Assembly: GCF_000274605.1 (NCBI RefSeq)
Contig: NZ_AKNV01000006.1
Coordinates: 434,001 to 498,000 of the forward strand
Direction: 5' to 3'
Length of the DNA: 64,000 nucleotides
DNA from: Helicobacter pylori NQ4053
Lineage (GTDB): Bacteria > Campylobacterota > Campylobacteria > Campylobacterales > Helicobacteraceae
Shown piece after piece: positions 22,093 through 31,558 of this stretch. The notes beneath the pieces were generated by a model, which was not told the origin of the DNA, did not search any database, and saw nothing but the letters and a program-made list of their open reading frames with translations. Within the stretch, counting starts at the first letter, position 1. Every line of letters begins with the position of its first letter. Made by a program: the position numbers and the translations under genes.

Positions 22093-23799
22093 ATGGCAAA
22101 AATTGATAGCTATGAGTGGTATCTAAAAAATACTTTAAAAGAAGAATTCTATTACCAAATCCCTATCTACCAACGCCCTTATCAATGGACTAGAGAAAAC
22201 TGCGAAAAGCTTTTAGACGATTTGTTTGAAGACTATGAAGAGGATAGAGAAAGCGATTATTTTTGCGGCTCATTAGTCTTAGTCAAATCCGATCCCAATT
22301 CCAAAACCGAAATCTATGATATTGTGGATGGCCAGCAACGCTTAAGCACTTTCATTCTGTTGGCAAAAGTTTTAGCCGATCTTTATAATGATTGTTTAGA
22401 CCCTAAGAATTTAGAACATTTACAAGAGGGTTGGAAAGATAGGCATACAGAAAGAAAACGACTGAGTTTTAACACTATAGGGTCTAACGCTGAATATGAT
22501 TTTCAAGATGCATTAGATTTTTTTGATGACCCTCATCATGTAAGTAAAAATGATGAAAACAATTACTTAAAAAATGCGGTTTGTTTAAAAGACTATATCA
22601 GGAAAAAAGAGATTAAAAACATTAACGATTTCATTGAGTGGCTGTATTCTAATGTTAAATTTATCACCATTATTTGCCCAAGTATAGACAAGGCGTTAAG
22701 GATTTTTAGTATTTTAAACGCTAGGGGTTTGCCTTTGAATGCGACAGATATTTTTAAGGGAGAGTTGTTAAAAGAATTGGCTAAAGAAGAGGATCAAAAA
22801 AAGCTTGTGTCTCGTTGGAACGCCTTAAGCCAAAAATGCTCAGATAATGATTTAACAATGGAGACATTATTCAGCTGGCATTTGACCTATCTCGATCCGG
22901 TAACTTCTAAAGAAAAAATGGAAAAAAGACTCGTTACTTGGTTTAAAAATCTTAACAAAACCCCTTTAGAATACCTTAAGGGCATAGAAAATTTCTATAA
23001 CGCTTATGGTGAGGTGTTAGAAATGCAAGACCGACACGCTCATTTGCTCTCGTATAAAGACGATGATCATTTATGCGTTATGTTGTGTGCCAGTTTGTTG
23101 CACCGCTATAGAGAAAGCGAGATAGAGGCTTTAAAAGAATTGTTGGTCAAGTTTTATTACCAAGATTGGGTTGCAGGGCAGACAAAAACCACACGCAGCC
23201 AAACTTGTTGCAACATCATTAATGCCCTAAAAGAAAAGAAAAGCGTAGAGAACATCGCTTCTATTGTGAAAAAATATTTTAAGGATAAAAATATCACGCA
23301 ACGCTTTAAAGAAAACCTGCAAGACAGCAAATTGTATGAAAAATTCTACTTCGCTGGTAAATCCGTCAAAAAAAATTCATGGCTCAAACCCGTTTTCATT
23401 TTAGTGGAATATTTCATGAGCGATGATCCCAGACCTAAACGCATTGAAAAGAACGATTTTCATGTTGAACACATCTTACCCCAAAACCCCAATCCTTCAA
23501 GCCAATGGGTTAAAGACTTTAGCGAAGAAGAAAGGGAATTATACACGCATTCTTTAGCCAACCTCACGCTTTTAGGGGGCACGAAAAACTCTCAAGCTTC
23601 AAATTTGGATTTCAAAGATAAACAGAAAATCTACATGGGGGAAGAAATCAAGTTAAACAAAAAGAAACCTTCTAATGTGATGACTTGCTATAAGATGACC
23701 ATAGACATTGCACACAAATACACAGAATGGACGCCCAAAAGCTTAGAAAAAAGAAAAGAAGAGTTGATTAAACGCATTGAAAGCGTTCTAACGCTCTAG
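22093..23799 (+). CDS. DUF262/DUF1524 protein, GmrSD-like type IV restriction candidate
   Basis: A 568-residue protein joining two domains typical of GmrSD-type enzymes that cut modified DNA. The N-terminal DUF262 domain (about 10-240) has PIYQRPYQWT and the nucleotide-binding motif DIVDGQQRLST near residue 80. The C-terminal DUF1524 domain has HVEHILPQNP near 459, then SLANLTLLGGTKNSQASN, an HNH-type nuclease motif. The substrate (glucosylated phage DNA, other modified DNA, or self) cannot be read from sequence. AAGGGG precedes ATG. It is convergent with horL (10-base gap). Confidence 0.83.
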   Translation: MAKIDSYEWYLKNTLKEEFYYQIPIYQRPYQWTRENCEKLLDDLFEDYEEDRESDYFCGSLVLVKSDPNSKTEIYDIVDGQQRLSTFILLAKVLADLYNDCLDPKNLEHLQEGWKDRHTERKRLSFNTIGSNAEYDFQDALDFFDDPHHVSKNDENNYLKNAVCLKDYIRKKEIKNINDFIEWLYSNVKFITIICPSIDKALRIFSILNARGLPLNATDIFKGELLKELAKEEDQKKLVSRWNALSQKCSDNDLTMETLFSWHLTYLDPVTSKEKMEKRLVTWFKNLNKTPLEYLKGIENFYNAYGEVLEMQDRHAHLLSYKDDDHLCVMLCASLLHRYRESEIEALKELLVKFYYQDWVAGQTKTTRSQTCCNIINALKEKKSVENIASIVKKYFKDKNITQRFKENLQDSKLYEKFYFAGKSVKKNSWLKPVFILVEYFMSDDPRPKRIEKNDFHVEHILPQNPNPSSQWVKDFSEEERELYTHSLANLTLLGGTKNSQASNLDFKDKQKIYMGEEIKLNKKKPSNVMTCYKMTIDIAHKYTEWTPKSLEKRKEELIKRIESVLTL

Positions 23800-23809
23800 G
23801 GACACACCC

Positions 23810-24538
23810 CTAAAAAGTGAACACATAATTCACATACCACGAATACACGCGCCTAAACCCTATATCCAAATTTTTTGCAGTGATATAGGGGTTTTTCTTT
23901 AGCATGGGGAATTTCACGCCCGCTTCAATGCTGGAATGTTTTAAGATCCTTAAGCGAGCCCCCACATTGAATAAAAATTGGAAAGAAGTGGCTTTTTTGC
24001 TCACCAAAGCTTGCTCCACTAAAATGCCCTCAAAACTCGGCGTCGCCATAAGCCATGAATTGCCGGCCAATTGCACCCCACCAAAAGCCCCCAAACTCAT
24101 GATGCCGTTATTAATTACATTGACCATCACATCCATAGCCCCTCCATAAGTGAGCATGTTTGGCTCAAAGGTTTTAGGATCAGCAAGGCTCGTTAAACGA
24201 TTGATTTCTTGTTTCCCAAGAATTTGACCCGCCAATTGCGCCACTTCGTTGTTATAGTTAGGGTTTTTAAGCCTAATAGAATTAGCGTGGGCGTAGTCAA
24301 AAAACCCATAAAGGCGTAAGCCAAAGTATTTCCCAAAGAAAAACTGATACCCTAAAAGCGCATCAAAGCCCTTGATAGTAGCGTTAGTGGCTTGTTTTTG
24401 AGAATTAATATCCGCATGCATTTGGGCTTGTCCTTGCAAATAACCCGCTCCTAAAAAAACGCCATTATTATCCATCGCTGATAGCGCGTTCATAGAAGCA
24501 ATCAAAGCTAATAAAGATTGAGAAAAAAATTTTTTCAT
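23810..24538 (-). CDS. horL: Hor-family outer-membrane protein (HP1395-like)
   Basis: A 242-residue outer-membrane protein with signal peptide (about 20 residues, ending LSA-MD). It has the Hor-family core: GVFLGAGYLQGQAQ, GFDALLGYQFFFGKYFGLRLYGFFDYAHA, LTYGGAMDVMVNVIN, FGGVQLAGNSW, FQFLFNVGARLRI, HSSIEAGVKFP, and a C-terminal strand ending YVFTF. The final Phe is the usual barrel-assembly signal. A GGAAT before ATG is the ribosome site. The horL name rests on gene order next to nadK and recN. Confidence 0.83.
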   Translation of the reverse strand: MKKFFSQSLLALIASMNALSAMDNNGVFLGAGYLQGQAQMHADINSQKQATNATIKGFDALLGYQFFFGKYFGLRLYGFFDYAHANSIRLKNPNYNNEVAQLAGQILGKQEINRLTSLADPKTFEPNMLTYGGAMDVMVNVINNGIMSLGAFGGVQLAGNSWLMATPSFEGILVEQALVSKKATSFQFLFNVGARLRILKHSSIEAGVKFPMLKKNPYITAKNLDIGFRRVYSWYVNYVFTF

Positions 24539-24711
24539 TTATGATTCCTTAAAAATAATTTTTTGTTACTTAAAAAGAATACCCAAAAAACAATTAAAAA
24601 AGTTTGAAAAATGAAACATAGCGAAAATAAAAACTTTTCATGAACTTTACACAAGATGATAAAAAAGCAATTAAAACCCCCTTTTTTAAAATTTTGTTTC
24701 AAGCTTTAAGC

Positions 24712-24717
24712 TACAAT
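24712..24717 (+). promoter_or_regulatory. Candidate nadK -10, possibly leaderless
   Basis: TACAAT ends six bases before ATG 24724, the same spacing as at dnaA. No ribosome site precedes that ATG, so transcription may begin at the start codon. Confidence 0.45.
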
Positions 24718-24723
24718 ATACGC

Positions 24724-25578
24724 ATGAAAGATTCACATCAAACTATCGGCGTGTTTGTGCGGCCTACCCATTATCAAAACCCCCTTTTTGAAGAGCTAGA
24801 GCAGGCTAAAGAATGGGTTTTAAAGCTTTTAGAAGATGAGGGGTTTGGAAGCTTTATGATTGATAGCCTTGATGGGGCAAAAGATGCGCGATTGATAGAA
24901 AAAGCTTACGCGTTTTTGTGTTTAGGGGGCGATGGCACGATTTTAGGGGCTTTAAGAATGACGCATTCTTACAACAAGCCATGTTTTGGGGTTAGAATTG
25001 GGAATTTAGGGTTTTTGAGTGCGGTTGAATTGAACGGCTTGAAAGATTTCTTACAAGATCTCAAGCAAGATAGGATCAAATTAGAAGAGCATTTGGCTTT
25101 AGAGGGCCGTATTGGAAACACCTCTTTTTATGCGATCAATGAAATCGTGATCGCTAAAAAAAAAGCTTTAGGGGTTTTAGACATCCAAGCTTATGCAGGC
25201 CATACGCCCTTTAACACCTATAAAGGCGATGGGCTTATCATTGCCACGCCCTTAGGCTCGACCGCTTATAATTTGAGCGCTCATGGGCCGATTGTGCATG
25301 CTTTAAGCCAAAGTTATATTTTAACGCCCTTGTGCGATTTTTCTTTAACGCAACGCCCTTTAGTGTTAGGAGCGGAATTTTGTTTGAATTTTTGCGCTCA
25401 TGAAGACGCTCTTGTGGTCATTGATGGGCAAGCCACCTATGATTTGAAAGCCAACCAACCTCTATACATTCAAAAAAGCCCCACGACTACCAAACTCTTA
25501 CAAAAAAATTCAAGGGATTATTTTAAAGTGCTTAAAGAAAAGCTATTATGGGGGGAAAGCCCTAGCAAAAAAAGATAA
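24724..25578 (+). CDS. nadK: NAD kinase
   Basis: Phosphorylates NAD to NADP. From ATG 24724 the product has 284 residues, normal for the family. The upstream ATG 24640 would add 28 residues of no family match and also lacks a ribosome site. Key motifs are FLCLGGDGTILGA (GGDG, near residue 60), FGVRIGNLGFLS, AINEIVIAKK (NE near 140) and the TPLGSTAYNLSAHGP substrate loop. It lies 13 bases before recN. Confidence 0.94.
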   Translation: MKDSHQTIGVFVRPTHYQNPLFEELEQAKEWVLKLLEDEGFGSFMIDSLDGAKDARLIEKAYAFLCLGGDGTILGALRMTHSYNKPCFGVRIGNLGFLSAVELNGLKDFLQDLKQDRIKLEEHLALEGRIGNTSFYAINEIVIAKKKALGVLDIQAYAGHTPFNTYKGDGLIIATPLGSTAYNLSAHGPIVHALSQSYILTPLCDFSLTQRPLVLGAEFCLNFCAHEDALVVIDGQATYDLKANQPLYIQKSPTTTKLLQKNSRDYFKVLKEKLLWGESPSKKR

Positions 25579-25591
25579 AAGGGTAAAAAAC

Positions 25592-27160
25592 ATGCGAGAT
25601 TTCAATAACGCTCAAATCACACGCTTAAAAGTGCGTCAAAACGCTGTTTTTGAAAAATTGGATCTAGAGTTTAAAGACGGCTTGAGTGCGATTAGTGGGG
25701 CTAGTGGGGTGGGAAAAAGCGTTCTTATTGCGAGCCTTTTAGGGGCGTTTGGGCTTAAAGAGAGCAACGCTTCAAACATTGAAGTGGAATTGATCGCGCC
25801 TTTTTTAGACACGGAAGAATACGGCATTTTTAGAGAAGATAACCACGAACCTTTAGTCATCAGCGTGATTAAAAAAGAAAAAACGCGCTATTTTTTAAAC
25901 CAAACAAGCCTGTCTAAAAACACGCTCAAAGCGTTATTAAAAGGTTTGATCAAACGCTTATCTAACGACAGATTCAGCCAGAATGAACTCAATGATATTT
26001 TAATGCTCTCCTTACTAGATGGCTACATTCAAAACGAAAACCAGGCGTTTAGCCCCCTTTTAGGTGCACTTGAAGAAAAATTCACCCATTTAGAGAAGCT
26101 GGAAAAAGAAAGGCGATCGTTAGAGGATAAAAAGCGTTTTCAAAAGGATTTAGAAGAGCGTTTGAATTTTGAAAAAATGAAATTAGAGAGGCTGGATTTA
26201 AAAGAAGATGAATACGAACGCCTTTTAGAGCAAAAAAAATTGCTCTCTAGTAAGGAAAAATTGAACGATAAAATCGCTCTGGCGTTAGAGGTGCTAGAAA
26301 ATACCCATAAAATCACGCATGCTTTAGAGAGCGTGGGCCATAGCGCGGAGTTTTTAAAAAGCGCTTTAATGGAAGCAGGCGCTTTGTTAGAAAAAGAGCA
26401 GGCTAAATTAGAAGAGTGCGAGTGTTTGGATATTGAAAAAGTGCTAGAAAGGCTTGGCATGCTAAGCGGGATCATTAAGGATTACGGGAGTATTATGCAT
26501 GCTAAAGAACGATTAGGGCATGTTAAAAACGAATTGCATAACCTAAAAGAAATTGATAATTATTGCGAAACTTACCACAAAGAAATAGAACAATTAAAAA
26601 CTGAATGCTTGAAATTGTGCGGAGAAATAAGCGGCTTTAGAAAAGAGTATTTAGCTGGTTTTAACGCTCTTTTAAGCGTTAAGGCTAAAGATTTGCTTTT
26701 AAAAAGCCCTAGTTTGATCTTAGAAGAAGCCCCCATGAGCGAAAAAGGCGCTCAAAAACTCGTTTTACATTTACAAAATTCCCAATTAGAGACCTTAAGC
26801 TCCGGGGAATACAGCCGTTTGAGGTTGGCGTTCATGCTTTTAGAAATGGAGTTTTTAAAGGATTTTAAAGGCGTGTTGGTGTTAGATGAAATGGATTCCA
26901 ATTTGAGCGGTGAAGAGAGTTTGGCGGTCTCTAAAGCCCTTGAAACCTTAAGCAGCCATTCACAAATCTTTGCCATTTCGCACCAAGTCCATATCCCAGC
27001 CGTTGCTAAAAACCATATTTTGGTGTTTAAAGAAAACCACAAAAGCCTTGCAAAAACCCTTAATAACGAAGAGAGGGTTTTAGAAATCGCGCGCATGATA
27101 GGGGGGAGCGAGAATATAGAGAGCGCAATTTCTTTCGCTAAGGAAAAATTAAAGGTGTGA
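25592..27160 (+). CDS. recN: RecN DNA-repair ATPase
   Basis: An SMC-like ATPase acting early in double-strand break repair. At 522 residues it is slightly short but complete. It has Walker A GASGVGKSVL (near 36-45), a long coiled coil (about 140-370), the signature LSSGEYSRLRLAFMLLEME, Walker B VLVLDEMDSNLSG and the switch His in ISHQVH. The last bases overlap the next gene's start region, suggesting a nadK-recN-rqcH operon. In H. pylori RecN supports recovery from oxidative and acid damage. Confidence 0.93.
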   Translation: MRDFNNAQITRLKVRQNAVFEKLDLEFKDGLSAISGASGVGKSVLIASLLGAFGLKESNASNIEVELIAPFLDTEEYGIFREDNHEPLVISVIKKEKTRYFLNQTSLSKNTLKALLKGLIKRLSNDRFSQNELNDILMLSLLDGYIQNENQAFSPLLGALEEKFTHLEKLEKERRSLEDKKRFQKDLEERLNFEKMKLERLDLKEDEYERLLEQKKLLSSKEKLNDKIALALEVLENTHKITHALESVGHSAEFLKSALMEAGALLEKEQAKLEECECLDIEKVLERLGMLSGIIKDYGSIMHAKERLGHVKNELHNLKEIDNYCETYHKEIEQLKTECLKLCGEISGFRKEYLAGFNALLSVKAKDLLLKSPSLILEEAPMSEKGAQKLVLHLQNSQLETLSSGEYSRLRLAFMLLEMEFLKDFKGVLVLDEMDSNLSGEESLAVSKALETLSSHSQIFAISHQVHIPAVAKNHILVFKENHKSLAKTLNNEERVLEIARMIGGSENIESAISFAKEKLKV

Positions 27161-27162
27161 TG

Positions 27163-28470
27163 ATGAAGTTTTTTCTTTTAAAGAAATTCAGCGAATTTTT
27201 AAACACCCAAACGCATTTTAACCTCAAACGCTTGAACGCGTCCAGCTTTTTATTAGAAACTTTTTCTAAAGAAAAACACGCCTTTGTTGTGGATTTGAGC
27301 GCGCCTTATATCGGTTTGTCAAAAAAACCCCCAGAGAGCGTTTTAAAAAACACCCTAGCGTTAGATTTTTGTTTGAATAAATTCACTAAAAACGCCAAAA
27401 TTTTACAAGCAAACATCATTGATAACGATCGAATTTTAGAAATCACAGGTGCTAAAGATTTGGCCTATAAGAGTGAAAATTTTATTTTGCGTTTAGAAAT
27501 GATTCCTAAAAAAGCCAACCTCATGATTTTAGATCAAGAAAAATGCGTGATAGAAGCCTTTCGTTTTAATGATAGGGTCGCTAAAAACGATATTTTAGGG
27601 GCATTGCCTCCTAATGCCTACGAGCATCAAGAAGAGGATTTGGATTTTAAGGGATTGTTAGACATTTTAGAAAAAGATTTTTTATTTTACCAACACAAAG
27701 AACTAGAACACAAAAAAAGTCAAATCATCAAGCGATTAAACGCCCAAAAAGAACGCTTGAAAGAAAAATTAGAAAAACTAGAAGATCCTAAAAATTTACA
27801 GCTTGAAGCGAAAGAATTGCAAACTCAAGCCTCGCTATTACTCACTTACCAACATTTAATCCATAAGCATGAAAGTCGCGTGGTTTTAAAGGATTTTGAA
27901 GATAAGGAGTGTGCGATTGAAATTGATAAGAGCATGCCCTTAAACGCTTTTATCAATAAAAAATTCACTCTCAGCAAGAAAAAGAAACAAAAATCGCAAT
28001 TTTTGCATTTAGAAGAAGAGAATCTAAAAGAAAAAATCGCTTTTAAAGAAAATCAAATTAATTATGTTAAAGGAGCGCAAGAAGAAAGCGTTTTAGAAAT
28101 GTTTATGCCGGTAAAAAATTCCAAAATCAAACGCCCGATGAGCGGGTATGAAGTGCTGTATTATAAGGATTTTAAAATCGGTTTAGGGAAAAACCAAAAA
28201 GAGAATATCAAACTCTTACAAGACGCAAGAGCGAATGATTTGTGGATGCATGTAAGAAATATTCCTGGATCGCATTTGATCGTTTTTTGCCAAAAGAATA
28301 CGCCCAAAGATGAGGTCATTATGGAATTAGCCAAAATGTTGATTAAAATGCAAAAAGATGCGTTTAATAGTTACGAAATTGACTACACGCAGCGAAAATT
28401 TGTCAAAATCATCAAAGGAGCTAATGTCATTTACTCAAAATACCGAACTATTAGTCTAAAGGACACTTAA
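27163..28470 (+). CDS. rqcH: NFACT protein RqcH/FbpA-like, ribosome rescue factor
   Basis: A member of the NFACT family, first called fibronectin-binding protein. Its bacterial members (RqcH) bind stalled 50S-peptidyl-tRNA and add C-terminal alanine tails. The 435-residue product has an N-terminal domain, a central coiled coil (about 180-310), and the C-terminal NFACT-R domain with GYEVLYYKDFKIGLGKNQKEN, NDLWMHVRNIPGSHLI and YTQRKFVKIIKGANVIY. Three consecutive start candidates exist (GTG 27157, ATG 27160, ATG 27163); the last gives a product beginning MKFFLLKK. The stop of recN overlaps. Function is inferred from the family. Confidence 0.85.
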   Translation: MKFFLLKKFSEFLNTQTHFNLKRLNASSFLLETFSKEKHAFVVDLSAPYIGLSKKPPESVLKNTLALDFCLNKFTKNAKILQANIIDNDRILEITGAKDLAYKSENFILRLEMIPKKANLMILDQEKCVIEAFRFNDRVAKNDILGALPPNAYEHQEEDLDFKGLLDILEKDFLFYQHKELEHKKSQIIKRLNAQKERLKEKLEKLEDPKNLQLEAKELQTQASLLLTYQHLIHKHESRVVLKDFEDKECAIEIDKSMPLNAFINKKFTLSKKKKQKSQFLHLEEENLKEKIAFKENQINYVKGAQEESVLEMFMPVKNSKIKRPMSGYEVLYYKDFKIGLGKNQKENIKLLQDARANDLWMHVRNIPGSHLIVFCQKNTPKDEVIMELAKMLIKMQKDAFNSYEIDYTQRKFVKIIKGANVIYSKYRTISLKDT

Positions 28471-28488
28471 ACACTTAAGGAGGTTAGC

Positions 28489-28785
28489 ATGGGTGTTTCC
28501 GCTTTAGGCAATGTAACTTATATCAATCAAAACGCTCCTTTAAATTCTGCTATCCAACAGGGTGCGAGAAGTGATATGCTGGATTTAGCGCAAAGCTTTC
28601 AAAGTAAGCTTGAATTAGCCCAAGAAACAAGGGCGTTAGAAAACATGCAAGCTATTAGCGATAAGGACTCTAAAGAAGGCTCCAAAAACCGCTATCCAAA
28701 CAGCCAAAGGGCTAAGGCGTTTGGCTTGGAAGAAGAAGAAATTGAATTGTGGCATGAAGAGCATTTGCTGGATATTGTGGGGTAG
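28489..28785 (+). CDS. Small conserved protein, unknown function (HP1391-like)
   Basis: A 98-residue soluble protein with no signal or membrane segment. The N-terminus is polar, the middle is helical (DMLDLAQSFQSKLELAQETRALENM), and the C-terminus is acidic (GLEEEEIELWHEEHLLDIVG). AAGGAGG ten bases before ATG is a very strong ribosome site. It lies 18 bases after rqcH and probably closes that operon. No family function is recognised. It is the last gene before the ICE remnant. Confidence 0.62.
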   Translation: MGVSALGNVTYINQNAPLNSAIQQGARSDMLDLAQSFQSKLELAQETRALENMQAISDKDSKEGSKNRYPNSQRAKAFGLEEEEIELWHEEHLLDIVG

Positions 28786-29046
28786 GGTTAAACTAAAGGG
28801 TTAAGATAACTTAAATGGATTTTTTTAATTTGGTTTAAGTAGAACTTGATGTAGGTTTTACTTAATTATTATATTTATACTTTTTTTCTGCTATTAAAAT
28901 AATTTAAACAATAAACATAAAAATATTTTTTATGTTGACTTACTATTATATTTATGATATTGTATAACCTATGTTAATGAAAGCTATAACTTTAAAAGCA
29001 TATAGAAAAGGCTTTTTAAAAGGATACACAAATGAGCGAACCATTA
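28786..29046 (+). other. A/T-rich junction with the beginning of a truncated gene
   Basis: This stretch is A/T-rich with no full gene. It ends in an arrangement that looks like the start of a plus-strand gene: TTGACT at 28934, several TATA-like hexamers, AAAAGGA at 29019-29025, then ATG 29032 opening MSEPL and stopping at once at TGA. The virB11 frame on the other strand ends within the same bases (29016). The simplest reading is that a chromosomal gene was cut off at about 29035-29046 by the ICE remnant. Confidence 0.4.
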
Positions 29047-31556
29047 TGATTAAATTTCAAATGGATTAAATAATCTATTCCAGCACAAAAATAGTTTAAA
29101 AGAGCGGTTGGATTTACTTCATTTCTGCTTATTGCCATATTCATAGAGATGGCTTCAAAGGCATCTTTAGTGCTATTAGCATGTAAAGTGCTTATCATGC
29201 CACTATGTCCTGTGTTAGAGAGCCTTAAAAATAAAGAAGTGTTTCTTGTGTCAAGTTCGCCAAGCAAAAGCCTTTTAGGTGTCATTCTCATAGCAGAGTT
29301 TAAAGCTTGCTCATAGGTAAAAAAGCTATCTTCATTTTTTCCTACCAAAATATTAACTTGATTAGGATTTTCCATATGTAATTCAGGACTATCTTCTATA
29401 GTAACTACTCTATCTTCTAAAGAAATAAAATTGAGTAAGCAGTTTGCAAAAGAAGTCTTACCGCTACTTGTCCCACCTACAATAAGCATGTTTTTTGCAT
29501 CTATTACTGCATTGATAATTTGTTGATAAGTCATGTTTTTCTCTAAACATTTTTGAGAAAATTTAAAGCTCTCGATTGGGAATTTGAAAAGACTAGGTAT
29601 TCTAATGTTGATCGCAATATTGCTATTAGCAATAACACTAGGATGTAAAGCATGCACGCGAAATTGTGTGTAAGGTATAGAAGTAGCGAGCTGTGGGTGT
29701 TTTAAATCAAACATTTGATTTCTAAAATTCGCTAATTGTTCGCAAAAAGTGATCAAGTAATCTTGACTGAACCTTTCATCAGCCACTAATCTCATAAAAG
29801 AGCCTTTAGCTAAATAAAACTTGGCGGTGCTTTTTAACTTGCTTATGACTTCAGACATAAACTTTTCATAACTAGCTTCACCTCTCATGATTAAATCCAA
29901 ACATTCTTCAAATTGTTTGGTAGTGCTTCCTAATTTGCTCTTATCCTTGCTTGTAAGAGCGATGAAATCCACTTCTTTATCTTTTTTGAAAAATGAAATC
30001 ACTTCTAATCCTTGACTAGTAGGGGTGATAGCGTTAGTTTTTGTATCAATGCTAATATATTTACGCTTCAAAAGAAGATCTAAGAAGATCGCATAAGTGC
30101 TGGGACGACCAATCCCCTCGCTTTCTAATAAGGGAATAAAGGCACTTTCTTTATAAGGTTTGGGACTGGGTTTTTCTATTTTTTTAATAAAAACTTCTTT
30201 TAACGGGACACTATCATTTTCTTTTAATGAAAAGTTTTCTATTTCACTTTCTTGTTCTTCCTTGTTAAGTTCTTCTTTGCCTTGAATGAGTTCTTCAATC
30301 TCTAAAAAACCCTTTTCTTTTAAAAGTTTGAAAGAGAGCTTAAAACTCTCGCTTTTAATTTTAAAGATACAATCATATTGATTGTATAAGGCGTTTCTAC
30401 TTTGAGAACAAATTGTATTGGCATAAATAAGTTGATACAACTTCAGCGCTAATTCTTCGCTTATTTTAGCGTCACTGCACACTTTTTCTAAGTCTTTTAA
30501 AGCATGCAGATGTGTAATTCTTATGGCTTCATGCGCTTCAGCTTGTGAATTTTTACCAGCCTTATATTCCCTATATTGATAAACACTCGGATAAATAGGT
30601 TCAAAAAACGCTTCATGTTCTTTGAGATACCCAGGACTTAAAAATTCACTATCAGTTCTGTGATAAGTGATGAGACCAGCTTCAAAGAGTTTTTGAGCAA
30701 GTTGTGCGATTTCTTTAGTGGGTATTTTTAAGGATTTGCTCGCTTGGGATAAAAGTTTAGAGGTGGTGAAAGGTTTTTTGGGTTCTTTATTGGATAGACT
30801 TTCTTTTAGTGAAACTAGAACACTCATAGAGCCTAATCCGTCCTTTAGATCTTGTAAAAATTGAGATGCTTCGTTTTTGTCTTTAAATTTAAAATCCACT
30901 AGTTCGTTTTTTTCATTCGCCCTTACATGCTTAATAATCACTTCTTTTTCATTGTACACAATACTAGCTTGGATTTGATATTCTACTTTTTCTTCAGCAT
31001 CCAACTTATCAAAATCCCTTATTTCTTGATCTCTTTGGCAGATTAAAGCTAGAGCTGGAGTTTGCACTCTACCAGCGCTCAATTCACTAAGATTTAAACT
31101 TTTTTTTAAATAGCTTGTTAGAGCAAATCCAACGACCTGATCGCTTGCAATTCTGCCTAAGAATGATTGGTATAAATTAGTGTTAGAACGAGAAAATAAC
31201 ACCGCATTTTTTAAGCCCTTTTCAATACCGCTTGGTGTGATCTCATGAAATTCTGCACGATAAATTTCACTAGCTACATTTTTAATTTTTTCATAAAATT
31301 GATAGCCAATACCATAGCCCTCTCTATCAGGGTCAGTAGCGATATAGACTTTTTTGTCCCTACAAGCATTGATTAAAAAATTTATTTTCTTAGCCTTGTC
31401 TTCTTTGATTTCAAACTTACAAGCAAAATTATTTTCAATATCTACGCCTATAAGGTTAGTAAAATGCCCTATAGTTGCATAAACTTCCGCACCTGTTAGT
31501 TGTTTAATCTTTTCAACCTTATTAGGGCTTTCAATGATAATCACGCTATCTTTCAT
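29016..31556 (-). CDS. Chimeric TopA-VirB11 protein from an internal ICE deletion
   Basis: An 846-residue frame with two unrelated halves. Residues 1-~573 are a type IA topoisomerase: Toprim VIIIESPNKVEKI and DPDREG (75-80), SAGRVQTPALAL (160-171), the catalytic Tyr298 in ITYHRTDS, and GIGRPSTYAIFL; the C-terminal zinc-finger tail is absent. From about 576 the sequence is a VirB11 traffic ATPase: end of its N-domain, Walker A GGTSSGKT (about 694-701), GELDTRN, and the GHSGMISTLHANS His box. VirB11 lacks its first residues and its C-terminal tail. In related elements topA and virB11 are separate genes with virB7-virB10 between, so an in-frame deletion is inferred. It follows virB4 after two bases. 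Confidence 0.8.
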   Translation of the reverse strand: MKDSVIIIESPNKVEKIKQLTGAEVYATIGHFTNLIGVDIENNFACKFEIKEDKAKKINFLINACRDKKVYIATDPDREGYGIGYQFYEKIKNVASEIYRAEFHEITPSGIEKGLKNAVLFSRSNTNLYQSFLGRIASDQVVGFALTSYLKKSLNLSELSAGRVQTPALALICQRDQEIRDFDKLDAEEKVEYQIQASIVYNEKEVIIKHVRANEKNELVDFKFKDKNEASQFLQDLKDGLGSMSVLVSLKESLSNKEPKKPFTTSKLLSQASKSLKIPTKEIAQLAQKLFEAGLITYHRTDSEFLSPGYLKEHEAFFEPIYPSVYQYREYKAGKNSQAEAHEAIRITHLHALKDLEKVCSDAKISEELALKLYQLIYANTICSQSRNALYNQYDCIFKIKSESFKLSFKLLKEKGFLEIEELIQGKEELNKEEQESEIENFSLKENDSVPLKEVFIKKIEKPSPKPYKESAFIPLLESEGIGRPSTYAIFLDLLLKRKYISIDTKTNAITPTSQGLEVISFFKKDKEVDFIALTSKDKSKLGSTTKQFEECLDLIMRGEASYEKFMSEVISKLKSTAKFYLAKGSFMRLVADERFSQDYLITFCEQLANFRNQMFDLKHPQLATSIPYTQFRVHALHPSVIANSNIAINIRIPSLFKFPIESFKFSQKCLEKNMTYQQIINAVIDAKNMLIVGGTSSGKTSFANCLLNFISLEDRVVTIEDSPELHMENPNQVNILVGKNEDSFFTYEQALNSAMRMTPKRLLLGELDTRNTSLFLRLSNTGHSGMISTLHANSTKDAFEAISMNMAISRNEVNPTALLNYFCAGIDYLIHLKFNHNGSLICVSF

Positions 31557-31558
31557 TC

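Noticed and set aside
24640-24723. Upstream ATG for nadK
   Set aside because: It adds residues outside the family, and no ribosome site is present.
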